Assembly: GCF_003345355.1 (NCBI RefSeq)
Contig: NZ_QQNB01000002.1
Coordinates: 434,001 to 498,000 of the forward strand
Source: Sphingomonas aracearum
Lineage (GTDB): Bacteria > Pseudomonadota > Alphaproteobacteria > Sphingomonadales > Sphingomonadaceae
Direction of reading: 5' to 3'
DNA: 64,000 nt
In this document: piece by piece, positions 9,373-17,875 of the stretch
Numbering within the stretch: position 1 is the first letter of the stretch
Layout: each line of letters opens with the position of its first letter
Notes under the pieces: generated by a model
Database searches by the model: none
The model's input: only the letters and a program-made list of their open reading frames with translations
What the model was told of the DNA's origin: nothing
Translations under genes and position numbers: made by a program

Positions 9373-9596
9373 TCAGGCCGCAGGCGGGCAATGGCTGTTG
9401 AGCAGGATCAGCGCGGCGACCGCGGCCTGTCGCGCCAGCACGATTTCTGCCGGCACCGGCCGCCCGGAGGCGGTCCATGCATCTGCCGTCGCGATGGCCG
9501 TGCTGTAAGCTCGGCGCCCTTGCACAGGTCGATGCGCGGCGCGCTCGCGCACGCCGACAGCGCGAGCGCAAGGCCCGCGGCGATAATGCCCTTCAT
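9373..9596 (-). pseudogene. Small phage lipoprotein, frameshifted
   Basis: The ATG at 9596 is preceded by GAGGAGAT and encodes a lipoprotein signal, MKGIIAAGLALALSACAS, then APRIDLCKGAE. Near 9511 the sensible reading moves to another frame, continuing TAIATADAWTASGRPVPAEI and VLARQAAVAALILLN to a TGA at 9373-9375. One missing base would join the two parts into about 75 aa. The position next to holin and endolysin suggests an Rz1-like or tail lipoprotein. A sequencing error is an alternative explanation. Confidence 0.6.
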
Positions 9597-9606
9597 GGTG
9601 ATCTCC

Positions 9607-10113
9607 TCAGGCTTCGTTTCGGGACGTCGGCTCACCGTTGCTGGCGAGCTTCACTGGGCGCCCGATCAATGGCCGTCCGCTCGGCCAGCGCCGGGCGACG
9701 CAGCGCGCCTTGTCGATCCAGGCGAGGCAGACTCGATCGCCTTGGTTGCCGCCCAGCACCTGATAGGCGGTAGCGGTCTCGCCGACGTAGAAGCCGACGT
9801 GCCCGCCACCGCTGCGCTCGAACACGAGCACCGCACCGGGCGCGAGTTGCGCGGAGGTCAGCGGTGCGCCCCACGTTGCCCAGGCCTTTGCGCGCACGGC
9901 GATCGGCGGCGGCGTGATGCCGTCCTCCGCCATGCAGGTAGCAACGAACAGCCCGCACCACGGCACGCTGTCGGCATTGTAGACGATGCCCAGCACCTTG
10001 ACGCCGAGCCGCTTGGCCCAGCCCATGATTGTCGGGCTGTTGGCGACGCCCGGCGCTTCACGCGTGCCGAGCTTCGCCCGCGCGGCCGTGAGCCACGCAG
10101 GTTCCTTGGTCAT
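9607..10113 (-). CDS. Phage endolysin (TIGR02594-type Cys/His peptidase)
   Basis: 168 aa. The N-terminal part is WLTAARAKLGTREAPGVANS. The catalytic Cys sits in PWCGLFVA and the His in GGGHVGFYVGE, followed by LGGNQGDRVC, as in CHAP/NlpC-like phage lysins that cut the peptide stems of peptidoglycan. No signal peptide, consistent with holin-dependent release. AGGAG before the ATG. Lies between the probable holin and the small lipoprotein, a normal lysis cassette. Confidence 0.85.
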   Translation of the reverse strand: MTKEPAWLTAARAKLGTREAPGVANSPTIMGWAKRLGVKVLGIVYNADSVPWCGLFVATCMAEDGITPPPIAVRAKAWATWGAPLTSAQLAPGAVLVFERSGGGHVGFYVGETATAYQVLGGNQGDRVCLAWIDKARCVARRWPSGRPLIGRPVKLASNGEPTSRNEA

Positions 10114-10138
10114 GTCGATTGCTCCTGTTCTCGGCGGC

Positions 10139-10555
10139 TCAGCCGCCGTGCTTGTCGATCTCTCGCAGGGTTGCGGTCATCTCGGGCGGGATCGCCGGCT
10201 TGCCGGGGATGACCGCATCAAGGGCATCGATCGCGCTCTGACCACGGCGCTTGAAGAACGAGATGATGCCGGCACCCAGTGCGCCCGCCATGCCGCCGGT
10301 GCCCAGCGCGGCGAAAAGGTCCACTTGCTGCTCTGCGATCCACACGGCAGTCACCAGCAGCGCAACGCCGGTGACGATCCCGTCCAGCAGCCAGCGCTTC
10401 GGCCCCGGCGCGTCCAGCGTGATGAACAGGCGCACCATGAAGCACGCCAGCAGGCCCACCAGCATCGAGCCGGCGGGGAAATGGTAGCCCAGGAAGGACC
10501 AGACGACGGGCACCGTCACCCCCGGCGCCGCGGAGATTGCCCCCTCCTTCATCAT
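10139..10555 (-). CDS. Probable phage holin
   Basis: 138 aa, starting at one of two tandem ATGs (10555 or 10552) that overlap the stop of the upstream gene. Three hydrophobic segments: about residues 13-35 (VPVVWSFLGYHFPAGSM), 50-72 (LLDGIVTGVALLVTAVWIA) and 80-98 (FAALGTGGMAGALGAGI), then a charged C-terminal tail. The two in-line ATGs recall dual-start holins. Assigned from topology and position beside the endolysin; no single family motif was recognised. Confidence 0.6.
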   Translation of the reverse strand: MMKEGAISAAPGVTVPVVWSFLGYHFPAGSMLVGLLACFMVRLFITLDAPGPKRWLLDGIVTGVALLVTAVWIAEQQVDLFAALGTGGMAGALGAGIISFFKRRGQSAIDALDAVIPGKPAIPPEMTATLREIDKHGG

Positions 10556-11139
10556 CGCAGACCTACGGCGGCAGTCGCCATGAGCAGGCTGACGACGAGG
10601 ATCAGCACGGGCCGGCGAAGCTGCGGCCATCGCGACCACATGTCGACCGGGAGCGGCGCCTTGCGAAGCTGGTGCTCCAGCATCGGCTCGGCGAGGGTAT
10701 GCAGTGTCATCCACGCAAAGCCGCAAGCCACAGCGATCGGGTCCAGCCATCGCTTCAGTTCGGCAATGCGCACCACCGTGGCGGTATCACCGGAGGACCA
10801 TGACCAGAGGCTCATTGCCTCAGCCCCGCCGCGTAGCGCGAAGCCGCAGCCGGCGAGCAGGACGATGAACCGGTAAATCGATACCGGATGCGTTGGATGG
10901 TCGATTTCTCGCGCGCGCCAGATGCGCCGTACCTGCTTGCCCGCCATCATCATGCCCAGGCAGACGGCAGCCGTCATCACGAACAGGTTCCAGGCCAATA
11001 GCCCCGGATTGTCCGCCAGCGATGGCGGCGCCAAGGCGGCCGAACGCATCGCCTCACCGATATAGTTGCTGGTGGCGGGGATGGCCGCGTTCAATCCTCT
11101 CGCGACCGCCTGGGCCGCAAGGCTCACATTGTCTGGCAT
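10552..11139 (-). CDS. Prophage membrane protein of unknown function
   Basis: 195 aa from MPDNVSLAAQAVARGLNAAI, with GAGGAGAT upstream. Hydrophobic segments at about residues 47-65 (AWNLFVMTAAVCLGMMM), 85-103 (YRFIVLLAGCGFALRGG), 125-145 (PIAVACGFAWMTLHTLA) and 175-192 (PVLILVVSLLMATAAVG). Overlaps the holin gene by four bases. It may take part in lysis or immunity; no family recognised. Confidence 0.6.
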   Translation of the reverse strand: MPDNVSLAAQAVARGLNAAIPATSNYIGEAMRSAALAPPSLADNPGLLAWNLFVMTAAVCLGMMMAGKQVRRIWRAREIDHPTHPVSIYRFIVLLAGCGFALRGGAEAMSLWSWSSGDTATVVRIAELKRWLDPIAVACGFAWMTLHTLAEPMLEHQLRKAPLPVDMWSRWPQLRRPVLILVVSLLMATAAVGLR

Positions 11140-11149
11140 TGCGATCTCC

Positions 11150-12343
11150 TCAGCCGTGCTGCACGTCGAGCCAGGCACGTCCATCGCGGACGCCCCAGAC
11201 CTTGCCGAGGCGCCGGCGGTATTGGTCGAACGTGATGTCCGCCTCGGACACTGCCACGGCCTTGATCCCCGCACCGGCTGCGGCGGCGATCAGGTAATCG
11301 CCGGGCGCGAAGTCACCGGAGACGTTGACTGGCACCTGCCCGGCAAAGGCGATGCGATCGACTTTGAACCGCGCCGCTTCGAGTTGCGCTTCCCACGGCG
11401 CCAGGCGCGCGGCGAAAGTGGCATCGTCCTCGCCCGCCTCCTGCGCGGGCCGGGGCGGCAGGTGCGCGGCCCAGCTATCGCCGCCGACATAGGCGGGGTC
11501 GGTGCTCTTGACGACGTAGCTGATCGCCTCCGCCCAGGTGCGTGTGAGCTTGCCGCCGGCATCGACACCGCAGACATCGCCCGGTGCGATCATGCCGCAG
11601 CTGTCCGATTTGGTCATATACTCGGCATAGTCGGCACCGTTGGCGTTAAGAGTGCCGCTCGTGCTAAGAGATCGACCTGTCGTGCTTCGCCCGAGCTTGA
11701 AGGCTGCTAAAGCTGCGTTTGCAGACTCCACCCCGTTGAAGTCGACACCATATGCGACTGCGATTGGCAGACGGCCTGCTTGTTCGATGGACAGGATGGG
11801 AGCGCCGACTGCCGCGGCCTTGTAGACGGTATGAGAAGAGCCATCCGGCACCCCTGCAAGCAGGAGGTTGTCCACCACCAGCCGAGACATTTGCGCGCCA
11901 TCCGAGTTGATAACCAATGCATCTTTGCCGCCCGCGACAAGCGACAAGGCGTTTGCGCCCGCACGGCGGATGCCGGTGTCTTGATCCGCCCCGAAGCGGA
12001 TGCCGGGCGTGGCGGCGGTGCCATCGCCGATCAATCCTTGGCCAATCCCGTCGCGCACCTCGGCAAAGGAGCCGAGCAGCTCGGCTGCGCCGAGCGCCAG
12101 ATCGCGCACAAAGCTCTGCGTCGGCAGCACCGCATAGCCCTGGCCGCCGGCCGATCCGCCGCGATAGCCCTGCGCCAGCGTCAACTGCGTGGCCGAGACC
12201 ACCTGGGCAATCTCGTATGGCAGACCGTCCGGCCCGAGAAAGGCCTCGCCCGCCTGGGTGTTGGAGACGAAATTAGTACCGGTGCCGGTGACGACGGGAG
12301 AGCCGTTCGTCACCGCCACGGTGCCCGTACGATACCATGCCAT
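11150..12343 (-). CDS. Phage tail fibre protein with peptidase-G2-like C-terminal domain
   Basis: 397 aa. The N-terminus MAWYRTGTVAVTNGSPVVTG is typical of tail proteins that begin a beta-rich neck. The middle has repeats seen in fibres. The C-terminal third contains NANGADYAEYM and GDVCGVD, resembling intramolecular-chaperone/autoprotease domains (peptidase G2) that trim and trimerise fibres. GAGAGGA stands upstream of the ATG. It lies directly downstream of the broken tail-hub gene. Function is inferred from position and this motif. Confidence 0.7.
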   Translation of the reverse strand: MAWYRTGTVAVTNGSPVVTGTGTNFVSNTQAGEAFLGPDGLPYEIAQVVSATQLTLAQGYRGGSAGGQGYAVLPTQSFVRDLALGAAELLGSFAEVRDGIGQGLIGDGTAATPGIRFGADQDTGIRRAGANALSLVAGGKDALVINSDGAQMSRLVVDNLLLAGVPDGSSHTVYKAAAVGAPILSIEQAGRLPIAVAYGVDFNGVESANAALAAFKLGRSTTGRSLSTSGTLNANGADYAEYMTKSDSCGMIAPGDVCGVDAGGKLTRTWAEAISYVVKSTDPAYVGGDSWAAHLPPRPAQEAGEDDATFAARLAPWEAQLEAARFKVDRIAFAGQVPVNVSGDFAPGDYLIAAAAGAGIKAVAVSEADITFDQYRRRLGKVWGVRDGRAWLDVQHG

Positions 12344-12366
12344 CTAGCTTGTCCTCTCGGGAGCGA

Positions 12367-14537
12367 TCACCGCTTCGTTTCCTCGGCGGCGATCTGGATG
12401 TTGACGAATTGGAAAATGCGCGAGCCGGATTGGTTCAGGACCAGCTTGCCGCGCAGAAAGTACGAGCTGGTGCCGGCCGGCGGGTAGTCGATCGCCCACC
12501 AGCCGAACGGCTGCGGGTAAGCGAGGCCAGGACCGCGGACATCGACCTCGCGCCCGATCGCCACCACCGATCCGTCCGGCCCGCGACGCATCAGCTGAGC
12601 CGTGGCGACGAACAGGGCGCCGCCCTCGCTGCCATAGGCGTTGAGCTGCACATCCACGCGCACGCGCTTACCGGCCGTCCCGTCGATCCGATCCGCGCTC
12701 ACCTTGTCGCCGGCGATCCGAAGCGCCGTCTCCTGCACGCTGCGCGCATCGAGCAGGCCGATCTGGACACCGAGCTGAGTGCGGGCGATTGCCTCAGCTG
12801 CCTCGCCGCTCAGGATGCGAGTATAAAGTTCCTGGCGGATCTCCGCTTGCACCGCGATCGAGCGGCGATCTGCGGCGTCGCCGGCGACTAGCCCGCGGAG
12901 CGCCGCTTCCGCCGCATCGTCAGCCACGGCGCGCGCTTGGCGGATCACCACGGAATAGCTCGTCGTCTCGCCGATCGCCGTCAGCTGCTGCTCGGCCAAG
13001 GCAAGCCGCGCGCCCTGATCGTCTACCGTCGTCTGGCTGGCCTTGGTCGAAACCGTACCCGCCAACGCGTCGAGATCCTGCTCCACACCGGTGAGGCGGC
13101 CGCCCTGCGCCGTCACGTCCACCACCGTCGCCCTCAGCGCAACCGCGGCATTGAGGCCGTCGATCGTCTGCTCGGCCTCGGTCAGGCGGGCGATGATCGG
13201 CTCCAATTGCGCGGCCTGCGCTGGGTCGAGCACCGCCAGCGCGATCTGCTCGGCAACGTAGGAGACGCTCGCCTTCTGCGAGATCAGCGCCGCCTGCCCG
13301 TCGAGCGTGACCTCCGCGCGGCTGGTGCGCTCGGCGAGCTGATCGATCGCGTAGAGGCGCACGATGCCCGTTTCCGGATCGACCACGATGCCGGCGTCGC
13401 GCAGCACCTCGCGGGTGCGGTTGCTCTCCGCCAGCAGCCGCAGCAGCGTCTCATCAATCCGGCCGGCGTCGCGGTCGATCTGGCGGAGCGTCGCCTCCTG
13501 ATCGACGTATGAGCGCCCAAGCGCCTCCAGCGCCCTGTCGGTGCCGACTTTGGCCTCCTGCAACGCCGATAGGTCGCTGGTCAGCGGATCGATCCGCTCG
13601 ATCTCCGCCAAGGCGTCCCGCACCTTGCCGGAGCCGAAGGGGCTGTCGGGATCGGCACTGTTCGTGGCGTTGTCGGCCGGCTTTCCCTCGCCCACGATCT
13701 GCGGCCACTCGGCCGTCTGGCCCGCCTGATCGATCGCCTGCACCAGTGGCAGGTTGAGCGGATCGTATCGGATCGGCGCGGCGGCCGAGACAGGCGAGCG
13801 CACGTCGGTGAACGGCGCATAGATCGAGGCATCCTCCTCAATCAGCACCATGGGCGCGACGCCGGACGGCTGCACCGTCACAGCCTCGACCCGGAACAGC
13901 TTCTGATAGAAGCCGAGCGCCGGGAAGGTGAGCCGGACGACCTGCCCGTCCTTCACGCCCCAGGCCTTCGCGTTGATGTCGGCCGCGAACCGCGAACTGT
14001 AGAGTAGGCGCATCAGGCGGAGCTTGGCGAGGCGCTGCGCGTGGTCGCCCGACTGGACGATCGCCACGGTGAACGGATCGATCCGGTCGATGCCGTCGAG
14101 GTTCGGGATCGACACGGCCGGATAGTCGATCGGCTGAAAGAGCGAGTTCGGGCTCGGGTCCGTGAACTTGCCACGCACGATGTTCTTGCGCGCGTCCCCG
14201 TTCGGCCCGGTTTCCCAGCTGACGTTGCCCAGCACGTCGCCCGCGTCGAAGTCCACGACCGGGGTAGCGAGGTCGTTGTGGAATATCTGGAGCGAAAGCC
14301 GGCCCCCGTCGTCGCGGAGCTCGGCGGCACCCCGGGCTTGGTCAGCGCGCCGCCAATCGTACCGGCGATACTGGCGCCGAGCAGCAGGCTGCTGGCGCTT
14401 GCGCCGATGCCAGCGATGCCGAGCCCGGAGGCCGCGCTCAGCGAGAGCCCCGCGCCGACCCCGGCGGTGATGATGGCGAGGCCGGCCACGCCGGCGACAA
14501 TCGCGCCGACCTTCAGGATTTTGCCGACGGTCTTCAT
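12367..14537 (-). pseudogene. Tail hub / host-specificity protein, internally deleted and frameshifted
   Basis: The start MKTVGKILKVGAIVAGVAGL at 14537 belongs to a large phage or GTA-like tail-tip protein. After GGALTKPG, near 14325, the reading must move to another frame to continue as ELRDDGGRLSLQIFHNDL, then DVLGNVSWETGPNG and a long C-terminal part with coiled-coil repeats up to 12367. The hub core normally found between these segments (several hundred residues) is absent, so a deletion joined the two ends out of frame. The C-terminal 650 residues are still open. Not expected to function. Confidence 0.7.
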
Positions 14538-14932
14538 GCGCCGACCCTCCACGCACGTGTCCAGTCGGCGCGAGGCCACCGCACCTGCCCGGTCTCGCCG
14601 GCAAAAACAGCTTCACCGCCGACGCAGACGCCGATCGCGCCATCAGCCATCACGAGGTCGCCCCGACGCGCCAGAGCGGGCGGTATCGCCGGGAACGTGG
14701 CATCGAATGTCGCTTCCACGCTGCCGGCGCCGAAGCGGCGCAGAGCGCGCGCGGCGCCGATTTCGGTCTGGTAGCGACCGCGGAAGCGCGTCGCCGCGTC
14801 CTCCCCCGTCAGCGCCAGCACGGCGTTAGCACCGTGCAAGGCGCAATCGTGCCGGCCATAGGCGTGCGGGACATCCGCGACGCTGGCGAGATAGTCTGCC
14901 AGGCGCTGCTCCCAGTCTGGCCGGCGGATCAC
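14534..14932 (-). CDS. DUF6950/NlpC-P60-like phage tail-associated protein
   Basis: 132 aa from a GTG that overlaps the stop of the upstream fragment (GTGA); its own TGA overlaps the ATG of the hub gene. The motif YGRHDCALHGANAVLALTG places a Cys after HD as in NlpC/P60-type tail peptidases; the second half has ALARRGDLVMADGAIGVCVG. Similar proteins sit just before the hub gene in many alphaproteobacterial prophages and GTAs, where they may help DNA entry through the cell wall. Confidence 0.75.
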   Translation of the reverse strand: MIRRPDWEQRLADYLASVADVPHAYGRHDCALHGANAVLALTGEDAATRFRGRYQTEIGAARALRRFGAGSVEATFDATFPAIPPALARRGDLVMADGAIGVCVGGEAVFAGETGQVRWPRADWTRAWRVGA

Positions 14933-15165
14933 TGCGCGCGCCCCGCGCCATTGGCGCACGCGATCGTCAGCGCGGCCGAGTTGTCGCCCGGATCGAAGTC
15001 CGCCTGGTCGAGGTAGGTCCGGTTGGATGCGGCCGTGAGCGTCGCGAGATAGCTCTCGATCGTCACCTCGATCCACTGCTCAGTCGGCTGCGGCTTGATC
15101 GACATCCCGACCATGCGGCCCGTGTAATAGGGCGATAGGAGCGAAGGGCGGTGGGACACGCACAT
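14929..15165 (-). pseudogene. C-terminal remnant of a phage baseplate/tail protein
   Basis: Only the end of the protein is left: YYTGRMVGMSIKPQPTEQWI, then TIESYLATLTAASNRTYLDQ and ADFDPGDNSAALTIA. The pattern of a GR-V-G-M strand, a T-V-E strand and R-TY-DQ-F-PGD resembles the C-terminus of tail proteins that precede the NlpC gene in related prophages. The upstream part is replaced at about 15130-15165 by traG sequence in the opposite direction. The ATG at 15165 is probably not a true start. Confidence 0.5.
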
Positions 15166-15824
15166 GGACCGACAGCGACATCGGCATCGCGTCCGAAGAC
15201 CGTTCCCGGATCTTTGGGAGCCTGTCCCAGATGTCTGACAGCCGCAATTGGTCGAGCACCCGCGATGGGTTCGTGCGCTCAGTCAGTACATCATCAAGCT
15301 CGTCTATCTCGAGCACCGCGAGCGGCATGAACGCCTCTCTGACAGAAGCTCAGAGCTTCACAATCGAAGCTCGCCGGGCCGAGGAGCTTGCCAATCGTCT
15401 CGAGAGGCAGGCGTCTTTCTTCGAAGGAAACAGCGCTGCAGGCAGTCTCAATCTGTCCCAAGCCTACCGCGAATGGGGCCTAGCCGAGATCGAGAGCAAC
15501 CGCGATTTCTATAGCAATGCGCGGTTTGACGATGTCACTTTCCAGCTCAGCCCGGAAGGCCAAGCATTGCAGGCAAAGTTCATCGAAAGCTATGCCGAGC
15601 AGCTTCGCAACGGGATCGACGAGCGCCTCGTACTCGTCCCCGGACAGCCCGTATCCCGTCCGGTAGTCTCTGGCGCAGGATCGGTGCGCGGCCGGGCACA
15701 GACGGGCGACAGGGGTTCCGGTTCATCGGCATTGAGGCGGACGAGCGTGTGCTCCGGCGCAACGGCCAGCGCGACTTCGAGATGCGTGAGGAGGATATCA
15801 TCGGAGTTTCGGGGCATGGGCTAA
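15150..15824 (+). pseudogene. Conjugal transfer protein TraG, C-terminal fragment
   Basis: Open frame without its own clear start. The segment SLTEAQSFTIEARRAEELAN, then RLERQASFFEG, SAAGSLNLSQAYREWGLAEI and QLSPEGQALQAKFIESYAEQ, matches my memory of the C-terminal half of F-type TraG mating-pair stabilisation proteins of sphingomonad plasmids. The N-terminal membrane part is missing; the upstream end meets the broken phage gene at about 15150. The last 40 residues look out of frame. A LexA-type box follows the stop. Confidence 0.6.
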
Positions 15825-15827
15825 TGA

Positions 15828-15842
15828 GAACAAATAAAGAAC
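15828..15842. promoter_or_regulatory. LexA-type box (GAAC-N7-GAAC)
   Basis: GAACAAATAAAGAAC fits the alphaproteobacterial LexA operator GTTC-N7-GTTC on the minus strand. It lies between the 3' ends of the traG fragment and the primase gene, so here it precedes no obvious gene; in the source plasmid it may have controlled the gene after traG. Confidence 0.55.
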
Positions 15843-15887
15843 TTCGCGTCAACCGGCAGTGTGCGGACGGATGGGGACAGCAGCACG

Positions 15888-16955
15888 CTATATGCCGATT
15901 TCGAATGGCTTGGTGATCGACCGGTCAAGCTCTGGCGGCTTGCGTTCCGGTGCAGGAGCCACACGATCTTTGACCTGCCCTTTGGCTGCCGCATCGCGGA
16001 GGAAATCGACTGTCTCCAGCGCCGAGCGCTTCATGCCGGCATTGCGCTCGACCGCCGCTTCGAGCTTGCCAGCATTGTCGACATAGAGGGTGAGAGGTCG
16101 ATCTCCAGCGCTTCGCGTTCTTCGTCCGAGAGGTCCGCAAGCCGGCGGTTCAGCATGGCCTCTGCCGTCGAGACGATCCGCGAGCTCGCCCCCCGGATCA
16201 TTGTCGATGAACAAGTGGAGCTCGCGCACACTCTCGGGAATCGCGACGAGGCCGAACCGCTCGTTCCCGAGCGTTGCCCAGCAAGGAATCCCAAACAGCT
16301 GCATGGCTGACAGGGCGCTTTCGATACCTTCGGCAAGGCCCAACCGGCCCGCGGCTGGCGGGGCAAGTCTGACAGCACCACAGCTGAGGCGTCCCAGCGC
16401 ACGCTTGGGACGCTCGAAACCCGCCAACTTGCCGCTCGCAGTATCAATAAACGTCCTGTGCACCGCTATTATGCCGATGTCAGTCGTGACGGCCGCCAAC
16501 ATTGCAGGGAGGAACTGGACCGCGCCACGTGGTCCGAGCGGCGTGCGCTCGAGGTAACGGAGCTGATCAGAGGCACGCAGGATCCCGCGCTGTGCGAGGT
16601 ATCCTTCGGCTGGGCTGTCGGAGATCGCCGTCGCCGATTGCCACAAACGCCGCGCGTTGGAATCGAAGGCCCTATTTTCCTGTCGATCAGCGACCACGGC
16701 ACTAGAGCCATCGAACAGGTCACGGCTGCGAACACCCTGGCGGTCCAGTGCCGCTATGACCTCCTCGTTCGAGCATCCCGCGAAGCAATGAAACAGGATC
16801 GCCTTTCTTCCCAGCGTCACGCTTAGTGAGGGAGTTCGGTCATCATGCGCCGGGCAGCAGCACATGCCTTTGCCCCGACTCCAAATCCCCTGAAGGCTTT
16901 CGACGATGGCGCGCGCGCGGGGTTCGAGTTGATGAGCATTGTCTAACGGGGGCAT
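15888..16955 (-). CDS. Plasmid-type Toprim/CHC2 zinc-finger primase-like protein
   Basis: 355 aa from MPPLDNAHQLEPRARAIVES (ATG at 16955, GGAGAAGG upstream). Zinc-finger region GKGMCCCPAHDDRTPSLSV and ILFHCFAGCS (about 28-62). Toprim region with GLAEGIESALSAM, IPCWATLGNERFG and LHLFIDNDPGGELAD (about 205-265). Proteins of this type occur on plasmids and ICEs. After about residue 265 another frame looks more protein-like (LADLSDEEREALEIDL at about 16085-16150), so the C-terminal quarter may be frameshifted. Divergent from the transglycosylase gene, with a LexA box between them. Confidence 0.7.
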   Translation of the reverse strand: MPPLDNAHQLEPRARAIVESLQGIWSRGKGMCCCPAHDDRTPSLSVTLGRKAILFHCFAGCSNEEVIAALDRQGVRSRDLFDGSSAVVADRQENRAFDSNARRLWQSATAISDSPAEGYLAQRGILRASDQLRYLERTPLGPRGAVQFLPAMLAAVTTDIGIIAVHRTFIDTASGKLAGFERPKRALGRLSCGAVRLAPPAAGRLGLAEGIESALSAMQLFGIPCWATLGNERFGLVAIPESVRELHLFIDNDPGGELADRLDGRGHAEPPACGPLGRRTRSAGDRPLTLYVDNAGKLEAAVERNAGMKRSALETVDFLRDAAAKGQVKDRVAPAPERKPPELDRSITKPFEIGI

Positions 16956-17033
16956 CGACCTTCTCCGGTTGAGGTGCCCTCCCCGCGCAGCCTCCGCTCT
17001 GCACCAGCGCCAAACCATTTTCCTACTTCATAT

Positions 17034-17048
17034 GTTCTTTATATGTTC
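17034..17048. promoter_or_regulatory. LexA-type box (GTTC-N7-GTTC) in a divergent promoter region
   Basis: GTTCTTTATATGTTC, an exact match to the GTTC-N7-GTTC operator of alphaproteobacterial LexA. It lies 31 bases before the transglycosylase ATG and about 80 bases before the primase ATG, in the shared upstream region, so both could be DNA-damage regulated. The surrounding 17 bases form an inverted repeat (16/17) with 15826-15842. Confidence 0.65.
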
Positions 17049-17079
17049 TCACTCGATTCGGCTATAGAAGGATCGAGAA

Positions 17080-17736
17080 ATGACAATGAAAGCTATCTTG
17101 GTCGCAGGCTTCGCGATCACCTCTGCTACCTCCGCCAGAGCCCAGGAATTGTCCGCGCCAGCCACAATCGAAGCCCCCGCCAGTCACTCCGAGGGCATCC
17201 GGATTGCTGAAACATCGAACGGCTTCCAGCTGGTCGAGCATGGGCTGTGGTCAGGCCGTCAGGCCGGCCCGGCATCTGGTCTTATTGTGCCACAAAATGG
17301 CCGCGTGAACCTGCCATACAGATACGAACCCAAGGCCAAACGTGGCCCGTCCGACTTCAGGCGAGCAAGCTACCTTCCCCACATCTATGCGGCGGAAGCG
17401 AAGTACTCATTGCCCGCAGGCCTGCTCGATGCGCTCGTATGGACAGAATCTCGATACAACCCCTTCGCCGTCAGCCCCGCAGGCGCAGCAGGTCTTGGAC
17501 AGCTGATGCCAGCCACGGCAAAAGAACTCGGGGTCTTCAATCGCTTCGATCCTATGGCAAACATCTTCGGCGCTGCGCGGTATCTGCGGCAGATGCTCGA
17601 CAGGTTCGGCGTGGTTCACCTCGCGGTGGCGGCCTACAATGCGGGTCCCGGCGCCGTGGAACGCGCAGGCGGCATTCCCCGGAATGGCGAGACGCCCGGA
17701 TATGTCCGAGAGGTCCTTCAACAATGGCGTTTCTAA
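17080..17736 (+). CDS. Lytic transglycosylase (SLT domain), conjugation-type
   Basis: 218 aa with a signal peptide ending near ATSARAQ. The SLT domain covers about residues 95-215: the catalytic Glu in [20 protein letters not shown], then [14 protein letters not shown], and the [15 protein letters not shown] signature. It opens peptidoglycan locally; beside a traG fragment and a plasmid primase it most likely comes from a conjugation system (VirB1-like). AAGGA lies about 8 bases before the ATG. The frame is intact. Confidence 0.85.
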   Translation: MTMKAILVAGFAITSATSARAQELSAPATIEAPASHSEGIRIAETSNGFQLVEHGLWSGRQAGPASGLIVPQNGRVNLPYRYEPKAKRGPSDFRRASYLPHIYAAEAKYSLPAGLLDALVWTESRYNPFAVSPAGAAGLGQLMPATAKELGVFNRFDPMANIFGAARYLRQMLDRFGVVHLAVAAYNAGPGAVERAGGIPRNGETPGYVREVLQQWRF

Positions 17737-17875
17737 AAATCGACCCACGATGGCCAGAGCACGGCCCATCATCCTGCGGTTTTTAGCTGGGCGGACTCGT
17801 AGCGGTTGCGAACCCCTGTGAGATTAGCCGTTTTTGACTTCGACTGGGTACTTGGCTGCAATCTGCATTACCTCC

